The notes below the pieces were generated by a model. The model saw only the letters and a program-made list of their open reading frames with translations. It had not been told where the DNA came from and did no database searches. Below are positions 15,165 to 23,842 of a stretch of DNA of 40,315 nucleotides, piece after piece. The stretch is from Corallococcus terminator. GTDB taxonomy: Bacteria > Myxococcota > Myxococcia > Myxococcales > Myxococcaceae. A program made the position numbers and the translations under genes. Position 1 is the stretch's first letter. The number at the start of each line of letters is the position of its first letter. Location of the stretch: NCBI RefSeq assembly GCF_003611635.1, contig NZ_RAVZ01000039.1:1-40315 (forward strand). The letters are read 5' to 3'.

Positions 15165-15845
15165 CTAGTTCGCGGTGAAGTACAAGTTGTCGAGCAGGAG
15201 AGACTGACCGGCGGCACCACCTTCAGCGGCGAAGGTGAACGGTGACGACACGGCGTTGAGCTTCAGGCCCGCCGCGGTGAAGTCCGCGATGGGGATGGCC
15301 AGGTGATGCCACGCACCGTCATTCACGTAGCCGTATTTGGAGGCGGCGAGCGGATAGCCCTTCTCATCCGTCTTCACGCCGCTGGACATGCCGATCTTCA
15401 CGTTCGCGAAGGCGGCTTCCGAGGACTTCATGCTGACGTGGAGCGTCTTCCACGTGTCCAGGTTGTGCACGTTGGTCCAGTGCACCCCGAAGCCCATCCA
15501 CGGCTTGCCGTTCTGGACGATCTTCGTGGCGAACTTGCCCTCCACGCGGTCCTCCACGGGGTCGAAGATGTCCTCCACGTAGACGGTGTTGTCGTAGAGG
15601 TAGAAGTTGGTGTCGACGTTGTCGAGCACCACCTCCTCGGAGTGGCCCGTCTCATAGAAGATGCCCACCATCAGGCGGCGCTGACCGTCCTCGAAGGGGA
15701 ACGGCCCGGGCAGGACCTCCTCCTCGGGGTCCGTCCCGCCGTCGTTGTTGTTCCCGATGGGGCCCTGGCCCGAGTAGTCCGCCGGGCCCGGATCCGGGCG
15801 GCAGGCGGACAGCATCAACAGCAAGCCCCACAACGGCTTCTTCAT
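15165..15845 (-). CDS. Lipoprotein with carbohydrate-binding-like beta-sandwich
   Basis: A 226-residue protein starting with a short lipoprotein signal (lipobox LSAC, Cys at about residue 15), then a 30-residue acidic/Gly-rich linker and one beta-rich domain (about 45-226). Its pattern resembles jelly-roll carbohydrate-binding modules: aromatic-rich strands (GFGVHWTNVHN), WHHLAIPIADF, and a final LLLDNLYF, like the last strand of many CBMs. The lipoprotein at 28595-29365 ends with a comparable strand (FFLDDIQW). It is the last member of the coupled gene series: its ATG overlaps the stop of the previous gene (ATGA). Likely a surface glycan-binding protein of the glucan locus. Function is inferred; no family is recognised with certainty. 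Confidence 0.65.
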   Translation of the reverse strand: MKKPLWGLLLMLSACRPDPGPADYSGQGPIGNNNDGGTDPEEEVLPGPFPFEDGQRRLMVGIFYETGHSEEVVLDNVDTNFYLYDNTVYVEDIFDPVEDRVEGKFATKIVQNGKPWMGFGVHWTNVHNLDTWKTLHVSMKSSEAAFANVKIGMSSGVKTDEKGYPLAASKYGYVNDGAWHHLAIPIADFTAAGLKLNAVSSPFTFAAEGGAAGQSLLLDNLYFTAN

Positions 15846-16396
15846 GGCTTCACCGCCCGGTCCGCACCACTGGAGGTCTTCACCATCACCCAGCCGCCCG
15901 TCACCGTGCCGCCCAGCTCCACGACGCCCTTGTACGCGGGCGTCACCAGGTCATAGGCGATGGTGCCGGACGCGTCGTACGTCACCGCGTCCGGGAAGTT
16001 GTCGAGCACGGACTGGAAGGCCTTCACCGCCATCTCCCGCGTCTGCGGAAGGCTGGCCTGATCCGCCAGGCCCCGCTGGTAGATGGCCGCGAGCTGCACG
16101 CCCACGTAGTACTGCGCCTCGCCGTACGGCCCCTGGGCCAGGATGGTGGCCCAGGAATAGAAGCCCGCCACGGGGCTCGCGCTGGCCTGGATGTCCCACT
16201 TCGTCTCGGTGCCCACGCCCGACAACCGGAAGGGGTTGTACGGGTCGTCCAGCACGGACGTGTTCGGGTAGACGCCCATCAGGGGGTCCGTGACCACGAA
16301 GGTCATGTCCTCCAGCGAGCGGCCGTAGATGATCGTCGGATCCTCGTAGCAGCCGGACAGCGACGCCACGGCGGCCACCAGCAGAGCAGTCCTCAT
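15842..16396 (-). CDS. Lipoprotein of unknown function in the glucan locus
   Basis: A 184-residue protein. The ATG at 16396 (GAGGGA 9 bases upstream) begins a short signal with lipobox LSGC (Cys at about residue 16). The body contains a helical part with GEAQYYVGVQLAAIYQRGL and REMAVKAFQSVLDNFPDA, suggestive of TPR-like helices, and a C-terminal beta-like segment. I do not recognise the family. It starts 13 bp after the stop of the glycosidase-barrel gene and overlaps the next lipoprotein gene by ATGA, so it is made from the same transcript. A partner of the outer-membrane barrel is a reasonable guess, by analogy with barrel/lipoprotein pairs, but nothing in the sequence proves it. Confidence 0.6.
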   Translation of the reverse strand: MRTALLVAAVASLSGCYEDPTIIYGRSLEDMTFVVTDPLMGVYPNTSVLDDPYNPFRLSGVGTETKWDIQASASPVAGFYSWATILAQGPYGEAQYYVGVQLAAIYQRGLADQASLPQTREMAVKAFQSVLDNFPDAVTYDASGTIAYDLVTPAYKGVVELGGTVTGGWVMVKTSSGADRAVKP

Positions 16397-16409
16397 GATG
16401 CGTCGTCCC

Positions 16410-19400
16410 TCAGAGAGAAAGGATGGCATACGCGCCCACCTCGTATTCGCGGCCCTTCAAGCCCTCGGTGATGCCCCGGTCGTTGAGGCCCTCCGAGTAC
16501 TCATCCAGCATGCGGACCAGGCCGCGCAGACCGAAGCGCGTGGACACCGCGCCCAGCACCGGCTTCTTCAACCCGTAGGACAGGTCCCCGCCAAGCTGCA
16601 CCGGGTAGGTGAGGTTGAAGACGCGGTGGTAGTCGTACGGACCCCAGTCGTTGAAGCGCAACTGCGTCGCGAGCAGCAGCGTGTCGTAGAGCACGGAGCC
16701 GTCCAGGCCGAAGCGGTGGATCTGCCGGTCGTCCTCGCCCGCGGACTGGTTGCTGCCCACGAACGCCGTGCCGAACAGGCGCAGGCGCTGGCTGGGATTG
16801 CCCACCATGCGCAGCGTCGTCTCCCACTCGTCGCGGGCGACGGGCGAGCGGCCGAAGGCGATGGTGCTGCCATCCGCGAGGATGGCGATGCTGGCGTCAC
16901 GCGACGTGGGCTGGTGGCGGTAGACGATGTCCAGGCCCGCCGCGAACGGCGCGTCCTCGCGCAGATCCCTATCCCACGCCCAGAACCAGGTGCCGGGCGT
17001 CGGGTCGAAGGTGATGAGCAGCTCCGCGCCCAGTGTCTCGCGGTTGTCCAACACGGTGAAGGCATCCACCAGCACACTGCGCGGCTTCACGCCCGCGAAG
17101 TACTGGCCCGTGGCGGGGTCGAACGCGTCGTTGATGGTCGGGTTCGGCCCGACGAGGGGCTTCTGGTAGAGCAGGTTCGGGGAGACCTGGATCATGCCGA
17201 ACTGGAGCGCGGCGCCCACCTGGCCGGCGTAGTGGTTGCCTCGGCCGCTCTCGCGCAGGCTCCAGCCGGTGATGATGTTGGCCTGCTCCGGTCCGCTGTC
17301 CGCGACGAGGCCGCGGATGGAGGACTGGAGGAGCCAGCGCACCATGCCCATGTCGTAGGTGAGCCGCGCCTTGGCGCCCAGGGTGTCCAGGAACTGCACC
17401 TGATCCTGGAGCACGTCGTAGCCGCTGTTGAGGTAGCTGGGCGCGTCCGCGGCCGCCTGCCGCGTATAGGTGAACGTCTCGCCGATGCGCTGGGGCGCGG
17501 AGAGCAGGCCGCCCACGTCCAGGACCATCTTGCCGGCGGCGTACTGGAAGTTCAGCGCCGTCCTGCGCGCGATGCGCTCACGCACCACGGAGGCGGTGCC
17601 GGACGAAGCGCCCTGCGCCAGGTCTTCCTGGTGCACCAGGGTGATGTTCACCGGGCCCACGTTGTTGCGGTACTTGGCCACGGCGGAGGGGTTGGCGCCC
17701 CAGTACAGCTCCGGGCCCACCGCCACCTTCAGGCCCTCCAGGTTGCGCTTGCCGCTGAACACCACGCCGAAGGGCGCGTTGCCGTTGTAGATGTCCAGGT
17801 TCGGCCCGTAGTTGGCCTCGCGGTAGAGGCCGAAGAAGTCGCCCTCCTCGCCCCAGTGGTAGTGGCCGGTGCGGTAGTAGCCCTCGAGCGCGAAGTCCGC
17901 CCGGTCCACCTTGAACTCCGCCTGGTAGAGCGCCAGCCTGTCCAGCGGGTTGTTGGACGTCCCCGGTGAGCCGGGGGTCGTGGGATTGCTGCCCGTGCCC
18001 GTGCCCGGCGCGGAGCGCGCGCCGCGGTTCTCGTAGAACAGGTTGTTGAGCCGGTTCTGCGCGACGTTGCCCACGACGTTGAACGACGCGCGACCGTAGA
18101 CGCCGCTGGTCGGCTGCACCGCCAGGTCGAAGTAGACGGACTGGGTGTGGTCCGCGGAGCTGCGGTTGGGCCGCACCGTCGCGATGCTGCCGCGCGACAG
18201 CGAGCTGTCCAGCAGCAGCCGCAGGTTGGACACCCGCACCGCGCTCAGCTCCTCCGTGCGCGCCAGCGCCACCGACGACGTGTAGCTGCTGGTGAGCGCG
18301 GAGGGACGGATGCCCGCGAAGAACTGGCGGATGGTGTCCGGGTTCGTCGTGGGCGCGTACGGATCCAACCGGAAGGCGGCCTGGAGCACGTAGTAGGCGG
18401 TGCGCGGCTGGATGCCGCTGATGCCGTTGTCGTCCGGCGGGCCCAGGGCCGCGATGCCGAACCACTCCTCGTTCATGTTGTTCTGGCCGGGGACGAAGTC
18501 GGACGTGTAGCCCCCGTTGGGCCAGGACGCGGTGGTGTCGTGGATGGAGAGGTTGGCCTCCTGGCCCATCTTCCACCAGCCGTCCACCCACTGGAACACG
18601 AAGCCGCCCACGGCCGTGCCCGACAGGCCCTGGCCGTAGCTCTCCAGGTAGATCTGCTCCCACTGCGTGCGCAGGTATTCGGCCTGCGCCACGTGGTCCT
18701 CGCGGCCCGCCTTGGCGTCGTACGCGTCCGCGCCGAACTCGGAGAAGAACACCGGCTTGTTGAGCTTCTGCTTCACCTCCGCGAACATGTCGCGCGCGGT
18801 GGCGCCCCGGTACACGTTCGTGCCCAGCACATCCAGGTCCTGGCAGTGCTTGGCGATGAGGTCGATGTACTGCAGGTCGCCGTTGGCGATGGACACGGGG
18901 TGGTTCGTGTCCCGCTTCTTCACCGTGCGCGTCGCTTCACCGTAGAGCGTGTACAACGACTCCGCGCGGGCGGCGTCCTCGTGGCCGGGCAGCGCCTCGA
19001 TTTCAAACGACGTCCAGTGCAGGCCGTAGTTGTTCTCGTTGCCCAGCAGCCACATCAGCACGCCGGGCACGTCGCGGTAGACTTCGACCTTCTGCGCCAG
19101 CGCGTCGAGGATGGCCTTGCGGTGCGCGGGGTTGGAGTAGTCGATGTTGGGGACCATCACCCCGTTGACGGCGTGGCCGTAGCGGCCCATCAGCGGGTTG
19201 AGCATCGTGTAGATGCCGTAGTTCCGGTAGATGTACTCGACCCACTGGGGCGGGATGTCGTCGAACTGGCGGATGGCGTTGATGCCCGCGTCGCGCAGCA
19301 GGCCCATCTCCTTGGCCAGCACCTGCTTGATGAAGTCCTCCGACTGCATCCAAAGCGAGTACCGGTAGTTCTCACCAATGGGCGTGTAGCCCCAGTTGAT

Positions 19401-19733
19401 GCCGTGGATGGCGAAGTCCCGGCCGTCCACCTGGAGCTTGAAGCCGCGCTCGTCGTGGATCACGCGCGTCACCGTCGTGCGCATGGCGGCGCCGTGCACG
19501 GTGGTTTCGGGCGGGGCCACGGCCGCGGGCGCGGGAGAAGGCGCGACCTCCGGAGCCGCGGGCGTCGGCGTCGCCTCCACCGGGGCGGTCGGCGCGGCGG
19601 CATCCACGGGGCCCGCGGAGGGCGGCTGGCTCGCGGCCGGCGCCTGGATGGGCGCCCCTGCCCCGGGCTGCTGCGCCACGGCCTGCGCGCCACACAGCGC
19701 CAGACACGTCGTCGTCAGAAAGAGCTTTTTCAA
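16410..19733 (-). CDS. Clan-A glycosidase (GH2-like) fused to a predicted outer-membrane beta-barrel
   Basis: A 1107-residue protein. The start is the TTG at 19733, overlapping the stop of the GH1 gene (TTGA) with GGAG 8 bases upstream; it opens a signal peptide (cleavage after AVA, residue 20). Residues 21-80 are an Ala/Pro linker. Residues about 85-460 form a TIM-barrel like GH2 catalytic domains: HGINWGYTPIG, the acid/base Glu233 in WLLGNENNYG and nucleophile Glu332 in FFSEFGADAY. Residues about 485-1107 alternate short amphipathic beta-strands and loops to the C-terminus (YEVGAYAILSL), as in outer-membrane barrels, including a Gly/Ser/Thr/Pro-rich loop. It probably acts at the outer membrane, cutting and possibly passing oligosaccharides. 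I know no standard family with this fusion. The catalytic call is firm; the barrel is inferred from sequence pattern. Confidence 0.75.
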   Translation of the reverse strand: MKKLFLTTTCLALCGAQAVAQQPGAGAPIQAPAASQPPSAGPVDAAAPTAPVEATPTPAAPEVAPSPAPAAVAPPETTVHGAAMRTTVTRVIHDERGFKLQVDGRDFAIHGINWGYTPIGENYRYSLWMQSEDFIKQVLAKEMGLLRDAGINAIRQFDDIPPQWVEYIYRNYGIYTMLNPLMGRYGHAVNGVMVPNIDYSNPAHRKAILDALAQKVEVYRDVPGVLMWLLGNENNYGLHWTSFEIEALPGHEDAARAESLYTLYGEATRTVKKRDTNHPVSIANGDLQYIDLIAKHCQDLDVLGTNVYRGATARDMFAEVKQKLNKPVFFSEFGADAYDAKAGREDHVAQAEYLRTQWEQIYLESYGQGLSGTAVGGFVFQWVDGWWKMGQEANLSIHDTTASWPNGGYTSDFVPGQNNMNEEWFGIAALGPPDDNGISGIQPRTAYYVLQAAFRLDPYAPTTNPDTIRQFFAGIRPSALTSSYTSSVALARTEELSAVRVSNLRLLLDSSLSRGSIATVRPNRSSADHTQSVYFDLAVQPTSGVYGRASFNVVGNVAQNRLNNLFYENRGARSAPGTGTGSNPTTPGSPGTSNNPLDRLALYQAEFKVDRADFALEGYYRTGHYHWGEEGDFFGLYREANYGPNLDIYNGNAPFGVVFSGKRNLEGLKVAVGPELYWGANPSAVAKYRNNVGPVNITLVHQEDLAQGASSGTASVVRERIARRTALNFQYAAGKMVLDVGGLLSAPQRIGETFTYTRQAAADAPSYLNSGYDVLQDQVQFLDTLGAKARLTYDMGMVRWLLQSSIRGLVADSGPEQANIITGWSLRESGRGNHYAGQVGAALQFGMIQVSPNLLYQKPLVGPNPTINDAFDPATGQYFAGVKPRSVLVDAFTVLDNRETLGAELLITFDPTPGTWFWAWDRDLREDAPFAAGLDIVYRHQPTSRDASIAILADGSTIAFGRSPVARDEWETTLRMVGNPSQRLRLFGTAFVGSNQSAGEDDRQIHRFGLDGSVLYDTLLLATQLRFNDWGPYDYHRVFNLTYPVQLGGDLSYGLKKPVLGAVSTRFGLRGLVRMLDEYSEGLNDRGITEGLKGREYEVGAYAILSL

Positions 19734-21100
19734 GCGGCCTGCTCCACGTCCAGGCCGTTCTGGGCCACGACGTCGCGGTAGAGGTGGGCACTGTCCTTCG
19801 GGGTGCGCTGCTGGGTGGCGTAGTCCACGTAGACCAGGCCGAAGCGCTTCTCGTAGCCGTACGCCCACTCGAAGTTGTCCAGGAGCGACCAGGCGAAGTA
19901 GCCCGCAAGGTTCACGCCCTGCCCGATGGCGTCCGCGCACGCTTCCAGGTGCGTGCGCAGGTAGTCCACGCGCTGGGTGTCGTGCACGCGTCCGTCCGCG
20001 CTCAGGCCCGTGGAGTACGCGCAGCCGTTCTCCGTGATGTAGATGGGGCCCGGCTTGTATTCCTTCTCCAGGTGGACGAGCAGCTTCGTGAGGCCCTTCG
20101 GGTAGACCTCCCAGTCCATGTCCGTCTTGGCCGGGTTCACGAACACCGTACGGGGCGCGTTCTTCTCCTCCGGGATGCGGTTGCTGCGCAGCACCGCGCG
20201 CGAGTAGTAGTTCACGCCCAGGAAGTCGGTGGGCTCCGAAATCGTCTTGAGGTCGCCCTCCTGGATGAAGTCCAGCTTCGCGTTCGGGATGCGACCCGCC
20301 TTCACGTGGTCCTCCACGACGTCCATGGGGTAGCCACGGCCGTAGAGGGGCTCCAGGAACCAGCGGTTGAAGCCGCCGTCGAAGTCGCGGCACGCGTCCG
20401 CGTCCTCGGGGCTGGGCGACGCGGGCTCGCCGGGCGTGAGGTTGAGCGTGATGCCCACCTCCGCGTTCTTCACGTTGGAGCGGATGACCTGCACGGACTT
20501 GCCGTGGGACAGCAGCAGTTGGTGCGACGTGGCCAGGGCCTTGGACCAGTCCTTGTGGCCCGGCGCGTGCTCGCCGTTGCCGTAGCCCAGCACGCTGATG
20601 CACCAGGGCTCGTTGTGGGTGATCCACCGCTTCACGCGGTCCCCCAGCGCGCGGCTCATCACGTCCGCGTACTCCACGAACGCGTCGCCGGTGGCGCGCA
20701 TGGGCCAGCCGCCCTGGTCCTCCAGCACCTGCGGCAGGTCCCAGTGGTAGAGCGTGACGAACGGTTCGATGCCCGCGCCCAGCAGCGAATCCACCAGCTT
20801 GGAATAGAAGTCCACGCCCGCGGTATTCACCTGGCCCCGGCCCGCCGGGAGGATGCGCGGCCACGCGATGGAGAAGCGGTAGGACTTCAGCCCCATCCAG
20901 CGCATCAGTTCGATGTCCTCCGGCCAGCGGCGGTAGTGCTCACAGGCCACCGAGCCGTCGGACTTGTCGTTGATCTTCCCGGGCGTGGCGGCGAAGCGGT
21001 CCCAGATGGACTCGCCACGACCGTCGACCGTGGTGGCACCTTCAATCTGATACGCGGAGGTGGCCACACCCCAGAGGAAGTCAGGAGGAAACTGACGCAT
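19730..21100 (-). CDS. GH1 beta-glucosidase
   Basis: A 456-residue cytosolic enzyme, the normal length for GH1. It starts FPPDFLWGVATSAYQIEGA, the classic GH1 N-terminal signature. The acid/base is Glu164 in THNEPW and the nucleophile Glu357 in YITENG. No signal peptide. It would hydrolyse imported beta-gluco-oligosaccharides (cellobiose, laminaribiose and the like) to glucose. The ATG at 21100 has AGGAG 9 bases upstream, placed inside the last codons of the ABC ATPase gene, which it overlaps by 20 bp; its own stop overlaps the TTG start of the glycosidase-barrel gene. It therefore joins the importer with the outer-membrane enzyme in one coupled unit. Confidence 0.95.
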   Translation of the reverse strand: MRQFPPDFLWGVATSAYQIEGATTVDGRGESIWDRFAATPGKINDKSDGSVACEHYRRWPEDIELMRWMGLKSYRFSIAWPRILPAGRGQVNTAGVDFYSKLVDSLLGAGIEPFVTLYHWDLPQVLEDQGGWPMRATGDAFVEYADVMSRALGDRVKRWITHNEPWCISVLGYGNGEHAPGHKDWSKALATSHQLLLSHGKSVQVIRSNVKNAEVGITLNLTPGEPASPSPEDADACRDFDGGFNRWFLEPLYGRGYPMDVVEDHVKAGRIPNAKLDFIQEGDLKTISEPTDFLGVNYYSRAVLRSNRIPEEKNAPRTVFVNPAKTDMDWEVYPKGLTKLLVHLEKEYKPGPIYITENGCAYSTGLSADGRVHDTQRVDYLRTHLEACADAIGQGVNLAGYFAWSLLDNFEWAYGYEKRFGLVYVDYATQQRTPKDSAHLYRDVVAQNGLDVEQAA

Positions 21101-22076
21101 CGGCGGTAACTCCTTTCGAAGCTTCAAGGTGGCAGCGAACGAGGTGGTTCGCGGCCGGCAGGACGTCGGGGGGAGGAAGGGTGGAGCAGCGCGGCTCTGA
21201 AACAGGGCAGCGCGGGGCGAAGGGGCAACCCACGAGCGGAGGCAGGCCCGTGGCGGGGCGCACCGGCAGCGCGGCCTGGAGGAAGTCCACGCCGTCCGGC
21301 ACGGCGGACAGCAACAGCTTGGTGTACGGGTGGCGCGGCTGGCCCAGCACCTGTTCGGCGCGGCCCGCCTCCACCACGGTGCCCGCGTAGAGCACGAGGA
21401 TGCGGTCGGCCAGGTGCCGCGCGCTCGCCAGGTCGTGGGTGATGAACAGGATGCCGATGCCGCGCTCCTGCGTGAGGCCGCGCAGGAGCTGCAACACGCC
21501 CTTGCGCGTGGACACGTCCAGCATCGACGTGGGCTCGTCCGCGATGATGACCTGCGGCTCCACCGCCAGGGCGCGCGCCACCGCGACGCGCTGGCGCTGG
21601 CCGCCGGACAGCTCATGCGGGAAGCGCTTGGCGAAGTGCTCCGCGGGCGTCAGGCCCACGGACTCCAGGAGCGACAGCACCTTGGTGCGCAGCCCCGACT
21701 TCGGCACCCGGCCGTGGCGCACGAGCGGGCGCTCCAGGTGGTACGCCACCGTGTGCACGGGGTTGAGCGAGGCGAACGGATCCTGGAACACCATCTGCAC
21801 GCGACCGCGGTAGTCGAGCGACGCCTGCGCGCTGCCATCCGCGAGCACGTCGCGGCCCGCGAGGCGCAGGTGCCCCGCGTCCGGCATGTCCAGCCGGGCC
21901 AGCAGCCGGGCCAGGGTGCTCTTGCCGCTGCCAGACTCGCCCACCAGCGCGACGATCTCCCCCGGCTGGAGGGTGAAGGACACGCCCTTGAGGATGGGCC
22001 GGCGCTCGCGGGAGAAGAAGCCGCCCACGGAGAAGCTGCGGGTGAGCCCTTCGGCCTCCAACAGGGGCGCGCTCAT
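21081..22076 (-). CDS. Oligopeptide/oligosaccharide ABC transporter ATP-binding protein (OppF/DppF type)
   Basis: A 331-residue ATPase. Walker A GESGSGKST at residues 46-54, signature LSGGQRQRV, Walker B VIIADEPTSMLD, and the switch His in FITHDLASARH. The C-terminal extension has the Cys-rich pattern of Opp/Dpp ATPases (GCPFAPRCP, then further Cys), proposed in relatives to hold an iron-sulfur cluster. It powers import with the fused permease-ATPase upstream. Its ATG overlaps the preceding stop (ATGA). Although this family was named for peptides, members next to glycosidases and ROK regulators carry oligosaccharides, for example in Thermotoga; that is the likely substrate here. Confidence 0.93.
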   Translation of the reverse strand: MSAPLLEAEGLTRSFSVGGFFSRERRPILKGVSFTLQPGEIVALVGESGSGKSTLARLLARLDMPDAGHLRLAGRDVLADGSAQASLDYRGRVQMVFQDPFASLNPVHTVAYHLERPLVRHGRVPKSGLRTKVLSLLESVGLTPAEHFAKRFPHELSGGQRQRVAVARALAVEPQVIIADEPTSMLDVSTRKGVLQLLRGLTQERGIGILFITHDLASARHLADRILVLYAGTVVEAGRAEQVLGQPRHPYTKLLLSAVPDGVDFLQAALPVRPATGLPPLVGCPFAPRCPVSEPRCSTLPPPDVLPAANHLVRCHLEASKGVTADASVSS

Positions 22077-23842
22077 CGGTGACCTCCGGGGATGGCGGCG
22101 ACGCGAATCGACGGCCGGGACACCGACGGCTCCGGGGCCACCGGCGCATGCGACGTGACGGACACGTCACCCGCGATGAGGTGCGGGAACGAGGACAGCA
22201 AGAGCTGCGTGTACGGGTGGCGCGCGTTCGTGCGCAGCCCCTCGGAGGTGTTCAGCTCCACCAGCTTGCCGCCCTGGAGGATGCCCACGCGATCCGACAG
22301 CGCGAGCAAGAGCGGTAGGTCGTGCGTGATGAAGAGGATGGCGAAGCCCAGGCGCTGCTTGAGCTCCACCATGCGCTGGAGCAGCTCCTTCTGCACCACG
22401 ACGTCCAGCGCCGTGGTGGGCTCGTCCATGATGACCAGCCGGGGCTCCAGGACCAGCGCCAGCGCGATGCCCACGCGCTGCCGCATGCCGCCGGAGAGCT
22501 GGTGGGGATACGCCGTCACGAGGTCGGGCGACAGGCCCACCATGCCCAGCAGCTCCCGAGCGCGGGCGTAGGACGTGGCGCGGGACACGCGGCCGTGCGC
22601 CGCCAGCGTGTCGTGGAACTGCTCGCCCAGCGTGAGCACCGGGTTGAGCGCGCTCATCGCGCTCTGGAACACCATGGACACCTGGCGCCAGCGGAAGGCG
22701 CGCAGGCCGGCGCCCTCCAGCGCGGTGACATCCATGCCGTTGAAGAGGATGCGCCCCTGCGTGATGCGCGCGGAGGACGGCAGGAGGCCCAGCAGCGCCG
22801 AACCGATGGTGGACTTGCCGCTGCCGGACTCGCCCGCCAGGCCGAACACTTCACCCGGCGCCAGGTCGAAGGACACCGTGTCCACCACGCGGGAGGCCCC
22901 CTTCTCCGTCGCGTAGTCGATGCTCAGGTCCTGCACGCTCAGGAGCACGCCCGGCGCGGGCCGGTCCACGTGCACCGGGGCCACGGTCCCCTTGGGCAGC
23001 GGCGCGGGCTTGTGCACGCGCAGCGCGGGGTTGGTCATCTCATCGATGGCGGAGCTCACCAGCGTGAGCGCGAAGCCCACGAGCGCGATGCACATGCCCG
23101 TGGGAACGAAGATCCACCACGAGCGCGTGAGCAGCGCCGCGTCGTTGCCGGCCCAGTACAGGTTCGTGCCCCACGTCACCGCGCTGACGTCGCCCAGGCC
23201 CAGGAACTCCAGGCCCACCTGCGCGCCTACGGCATAGAGCGTGTTTCCGATGAATGACGAGCCCAGCAGCGACGCCATGTTGGGCAACAGCTCCCGCGAC
23301 ACGATGCGCGCGTGGCTCTCCCCTGTCACCACCGCCGCGGACACGAAGTCGCGTCCGCGCAAGGCCAGCGACTCCGCGCGGAAGACGCGCGCGTTCCAGG
23401 CCCAGCCCGCCACCGTCAGCACCGCCACCATGCGCAGCGGGCCGGACGGCAGGTAGGCGCCCAGCACGATGGCCAGCGGCATGCCGGGAATCACCAGGAA
23501 CACGTTTGTGGTGAGCGACAGCACGTCGTCCACCCGGCGGCCCAGGTAGCCCGCCGTCACACCCATGAGCGCGCCCACCAGCGTGACGAGCGCGCCCACC
23601 GCGAAGCCCACCGCCAGCGTCTCGCGCGCGCCCACCACCGTCTGGGCGAGCACGTCCTGGCCCTGGCCCGTGGTGCCGAACCAGTGCGCCGAGGAGGGCG
23701 GCTGGTGCGGACGGCCGACGAGGTCCGTCGGATCCATCACGAACCAGGGGCCCACCAGGGCGAGCAGGAGGAAGAACAAGAGCAGGCTGCCGCCTACCGC
23801 CGCCTTCCGGTGGCGGAGCAGCCTTCGCAGGGAGTCACGCAT
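22073..23842 (-). CDS. Fused ABC permease (DppC-like) and ATP-binding (DppD-like) protein
   Basis: A 589-residue fusion. Residues 1-275 are a permease: the first membrane segment at about 17-35, several more, and an EAA loop in AVVTGESHARIVSRELLPN (171-189). Residues about 300-589 are an ATPase with Walker A GESGSGKST (337-345), signature LSGGMRQRV and Walker B LVIMDEPTTALD. A Pro-rich linker (about 277-298) joins them. The ATPase half lacks the Cys-rich C-terminal cluster of its partner at 21081-22076. In most Opp/Dpp systems these are separate genes; fusions occur occasionally. The reading frame is continuous, with no sign of a sequencing join. It overlaps the upstream permease gene by 8 bp and the downstream ATPase by ATGA. 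Confidence 0.93.
   Translation of the reverse strand: MRDSLRRLLRHRKAAVGGSLLLFFLLLALVGPWFVMDPTDLVGRPHQPPSSAHWFGTTGQGQDVLAQTVVGARETLAVGFAVGALVTLVGALMGVTAGYLGRRVDDVLSLTTNVFLVIPGMPLAIVLGAYLPSGPLRMVAVLTVAGWAWNARVFRAESLALRGRDFVSAAVVTGESHARIVSRELLPNMASLLGSSFIGNTLYAVGAQVGLEFLGLGDVSAVTWGTNLYWAGNDAALLTRSWWIFVPTGMCIALVGFALTLVSSAIDEMTNPALRVHKPAPLPKGTVAPVHVDRPAPGVLLSVQDLSIDYATEKGASRVVDTVSFDLAPGEVFGLAGESGSGKSTIGSALLGLLPSSARITQGRILFNGMDVTALEGAGLRAFRWRQVSMVFQSAMSALNPVLTLGEQFHDTLAAHGRVSRATSYARARELLGMVGLSPDLVTAYPHQLSGGMRQRVGIALALVLEPRLVIMDEPTTALDVVVQKELLQRMVELKQRLGFAILFITHDLPLLLALSDRVGILQGGKLVELNTSEGLRTNARHPYTQLLLSSFPHLIAGDVSVTSHAPVAPEPSVSRPSIRVAAIPGGHR

Noticed and set aside
19734-20864. N-terminal extension of the glycosidase-barrel gene through the GH1 gene
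   Set aside because: The extension is read out of frame across GH1 coding sequence; the TTG at 19733 starts a proper signal peptide with an upstream GGAG.
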